The notes under the pieces were generated by a model. That model saw nothing but the letters and a program-made list of their open reading frames with translations, did no database searches and was not told the origin of the DNA. Shown in pieces: positions 61,975-64,000 of a stretch of 64,000 nt of DNA. Every line of letters starts with the position of its first letter. The stretch's first letter is position 1. The stretch comes from an uncultured Sphingomonadaceae bacterium (lineage in GTDB: Bacteria; Pseudomonadota; Alphaproteobacteria; Sphingomonadales; Sphingomonadaceae): positions 1 through 64,000 of the forward strand of contig CANLBM010000003.1 in assembly GCA_947488845.1 (NCBI GenBank), given 5' to 3'. Position numbers and translations under genes: made by a program.

Positions 61975-63293
61975 AGTGCGCCCCGCCTTTTTATCTTGAG
62001 ATAGGAGTTGATCAGGCGCGTTCCGATTTCCTGATGGGCACCTTCGATCACATCAATGCCCATGTGGCGCAGCCGGGTCAGCACCAGTTTCTTCTGGTCG
62101 AGCAGATTCCGTGCGGTCACTGCCCGCGCGACATCGTCGGCACTCTCGGGCGGCTTGTCGATAATAGAGGTCAGTTCGCGATCCTCAAGGACCACGAAGA
62201 GCACCAGATGCTTGTCGATCAGCCGGCCCGCCGCCTCGAGCATCAGATCGGCTGCGGTCGGGTCGGTGAAGTCGGTGAAGATGACGATCAGCGAACGCCG
62301 CTGGAGCCGGTTCTGCAGGCTCGACAGCGCCAATGTGTAATTGCTCTCCTGATGACGATAATCGATGGTTGCCGCTTCCTGCTGCAACCGGAAGAAATTG
62401 CGGCTGCCCGAGAGAAAGGGGGTCGACAATTCCGGCTTGGCGGCAAAGCTGAACAGGCTGGTCCGGTCGCCGGCCTTGAGCGCGATATAGGCCGTCAGCA
62501 GCGCCGCCGATACCGCCCGGTCGATGCGCGGCAGACCGTCAACCGGCTCACACATCGCCGCACCGCAATCCAGCGCGAAAACAATCTGGTTGTTGCGTTC
62601 GGTGTCATATTCCTTGGCCAGCAACTTGCTGTGACGGGCCGACCCTTTCCAGTCGATGCTGCGCCGGTCCATGCCCGGCTGATATTCGGACAGGGCTTCA
62701 AATTCGCTGCCTTCGCCGCGAATCTTGCGAGCGAGCAATCCGAAGACAGAATCGCGCATGAACATCTGCAGGGTCGGGCTGCGGACCGCCGACACATTGG
62801 GCATCACCGCAACGCTCTGGCTGCTCTGCTTCTGGATCTGTCGCCAGGCCAGCCCGAGCGGCCCGGTCCATCGCAGCCACAGCCTGCCGATATCTCCGGT
62901 TCCCCGTCGGGCGGGAATGGTGGTGGCCTGGCCGGCAAAAGCCTGACCGCCTGCACCGCTGCGGTTCAGCGAGAAAGCAACCGTTCCGTCTTCCGCCAGC
63001 CGTTCGTCCAGGCCCAGATTACCGGACAGTTTCCGTGGTCCTATCTTGCCGGAGAAATCCGCCGCCAGTCCCAGAAGAAGCGGCTCGCCAATCTCGGCGC
63101 TGCTCGACACCGTCAACCGCACCTCCTTTGCCTTGGCAGCGACGAGACCGTCAAGAATGAGCAGCAGCAAAAGCATCGCCGCCCAACCGGCACCGACCGC
63201 CCATAGCGACGGGATGATCGCCGCGAGCACCGCAGCAATCGGCGCTCCGAGCGCAATGAGCCAGATGGCCCGCCCGGTCGGGTAGAAATTCAA
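61971..63293 (-). CDS. DUF58 domain protein
   Basis: 440 residues. Two N-terminal membrane helices (about 12-45) followed by an unstructured periplasmic-type stretch, then the DUF58 fold: [38 protein letters not shown] (an integrin-like metal-site pattern) and [21 protein letters not shown]58 genes travel with MoxR ATPases, proposed to act as a substrate or chaperone target. Start overlaps the MoxR stop and stop overlaps SpoIIM. Confidence 0.88.
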   Translation of the reverse strand: MNFYPTGRAIWLIALGAPIAAVLAAIIPSLWAVGAGWAAMLLLLLILDGLVAAKAKEVRLTVSSSAEIGEPLLLGLAADFSGKIGPRKLSGNLGLDERLAEDGTVAFSLNRSGAGGQAFAGQATTIPARRGTGDIGRLWLRWTGPLGLAWRQIQKQSSQSVAVMPNVSAVRSPTLQMFMRDSVFGLLARKIRGEGSEFEALSEYQPGMDRRSIDWKGSARHSKLLAKEYDTERNNQIVFALDCGAAMCEPVDGLPRIDRAVSAALLTAYIALKAGDRTSLFSFAAKPELSTPFLSGSRNFFRLQQEAATIDYRHQESNYTLALSSLQNRLQRRSLIVIFTDFTDPTAADLMLEAAGRLIDKHLVLFVVLEDRELTSIIDKPPESADDVARAVTARNLLDQKKLVLTRLRHMGIDVIEGAHQEIGTRLINSYLKIKRRGAL

Positions 63294-64000
63294 CGAGGCG
63301 CTTCCGTCCGTTCGACCAGCCCGCTGATGATGCTGTCGAGCTGCCGGCCTTCGATCTCGGCTGCGGGGGACAACATGGTCCGGTGGCGAAGCACCGACGG
63401 CGCGAGCGCTTTGACATCGTCGGGAATGACATAATCACGGCCGGAAATTGCGGCCCGTGCCCGCGCGGCATTGGCCAGCATGATCGCGGCGCGCGGGCTG
63501 GCGCCATTTTCCAGATCGGCGGTTTCGCGGGTCGCCCGGATCAGGCGGACAACATAGTCCACGACATCCTCGACCAGCTTAACCGATTTCACTTTCTCTG
63601 TCGCCGCAGCGAGCAGCGCGGCGTCCGCCTGCGTTTCAATGCCAAAATCCTTTGGCACCGGCGCGCCGACCCGCTCGCCATATTGGGTGACGATCCGCTT
63701 CTCTTCCTCGGCATCGGGATATTCGACCAGCAGCTTGAACAGAAAGCGATCGAGCTGGGCTTCGGGCAGCGGGTAGACGCCCTGCTGCTCGATCGGGTTC
63801 TGGGTGGCGACCACCATGAAGCGCGAACCCAGCGCGTGGGTCTCGCCGTCGATCGTCACCGAGCGTTCCTGCATCGCCTCGAGCATCGCCGCCTGCGTCT
63901 TCGGCGGCGTCCGGTTGATTTCGTCGGCAAGCAGCAGGTCGCAGAATATCGGTCCGCGGGTCAGGGTGAAGCTGCTGGTCTGGAAGTTGAACAGGTTGGA
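63290..64000 (-). CDS. MoxR-family AAA+ ATPase, 5' end beyond window
   Basis: The gene continues past the right edge, so only the last ~236 residues are present. The visible part begins [19 protein letters not shown] and includes the Walker B/sensor region [22 protein letters not shown], then [35 protein letters not shown] and the lid domain [20 protein letters not shown]. The Walker A is outside the window. MoxR proteins are chaperone-like ATPases, usually in operon with DUF58 and von Willebrand-type proteins. It overlaps the DUF58 start by four bases. Confidence 0.93.
   Translation of the reverse strand, partial: SNLFNFQTSSFTLTRGPIFCDLLLADEINRTPPKTQAAMLEAMQERSVTIDGETHALGSRFMVVATQNPIEQQGVYPLPEAQLDRFLFKLLVEYPDAEEEKRIVTQYGERVGAPVPKDFGIETQADAALLAAATEKVKSVKLVEDVVDYVVRLIRATRETADLENGASPRAAIMLANAARARAAISGRDYVIPDDVKALAPSVLRHRTMLSPAAEIEGRQLDSIISGLVERTEAPR

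Noticed and set aside
1..64000. CRISPR array or rRNA operon
   Set aside because: No regularly spaced repeats and no rRNA-like conserved stretches were seen on either strand.

Overview
The window looks like a chromosomal segment of an alphaproteobacterium of the order Sphingomonadales (Sphingorhabdus/Sphingopyxis-like; the genus is a guess). Pointers are the EipA (DUF1134) envelope gene, the metX-metW pair opposite hisC-tyrA, the HisN-type histidinol phosphatase, a large TonB-dependent receptor beside a flavin halogenase-like gene, and many sphingomonad-type transport and catabolic genes. Most of the window is ordinary core genome; accessory DNA lies at the left edge, around 12.3-13.2 kb, and in two catabolic blocks after 35 kb.

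Layout. 0-2.9 kb: the end of an integrated element abutting the 3' end of a tRNA-Ser(GCT): a degenerate locus, an AlpA-type regulator fused to an unknown N-terminal domain, and a P4-type tyrosine integrase broken by an in-frame TAA. 3.2-12.3 kb: eipA, ribE, ribD, a small membrane protein, a TonB-like energy transducer with a candidate metal-regulator operator upstream, gltX, nadE, prs, a DsbB-like CxxC membrane protein and hisN. 12.3-13.2 kb: an AT-rich orphan membrane/coiled-coil gene. 13.3-20.6 kb: rpmI-rplT-pheS-pheT, prfC and an MFS transporter. 20.7-25.4 kb: a secreted ChaN/EreA-like protein, metW and metX opposite hisC-tyrA. 25.8-33.9 kb: an MFS transporter, a cupin, an alanine-rich lipoprotein, a glycine-zipper stress-type protein, a PlsC-like acyltransferase, a YdcF-like protein, ftsX, ftsE and a zinc-ribbon membrane protein. 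34.1 kb: tRNA-Leu(GAG).

35.3-47.7 kb is a coherent beta-glycan (probably glucomannan or other beta-linked hexan) utilisation locus: GH5 mannanase lipoprotein, LacI regulator, GPH-type sugar symporter, flavin halogenase-like protein, TonB-dependent receptor, GH3 beta-glucosidase and glucokinase. The 300-base region between the divergent receptor and GH3 genes carries three evenly spaced LacI-type operators. A DUF1702 protein (a family best known from enediyne clusters) and a family-4 glycosyltransferase follow.

50.6-59.9 kb is a lipid/steroid-like catabolic block: KstD-like flavoprotein, three short-chain dehydrogenases, two Spinster-like MFS transporters and a pair of acyl-CoA dehydrogenase subunits. 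60.0-64.0 kb is a tightly overlapping MoxR-DUF58-SpoIIM-RDD operon whose first gene runs off the window end.

Intergenic structure includes two copies of one imperfect inverted repeat (22.07 and 57.45 kb), a second repeat family at 17.6 kb, a long convergent-gene hairpin at 27.3 kb and several perfect palindromes. No CRISPR array, rRNA or intact insertion sequence was seen. All gene calls rest on reading the translated sequence and family knowledge; no database search was run.
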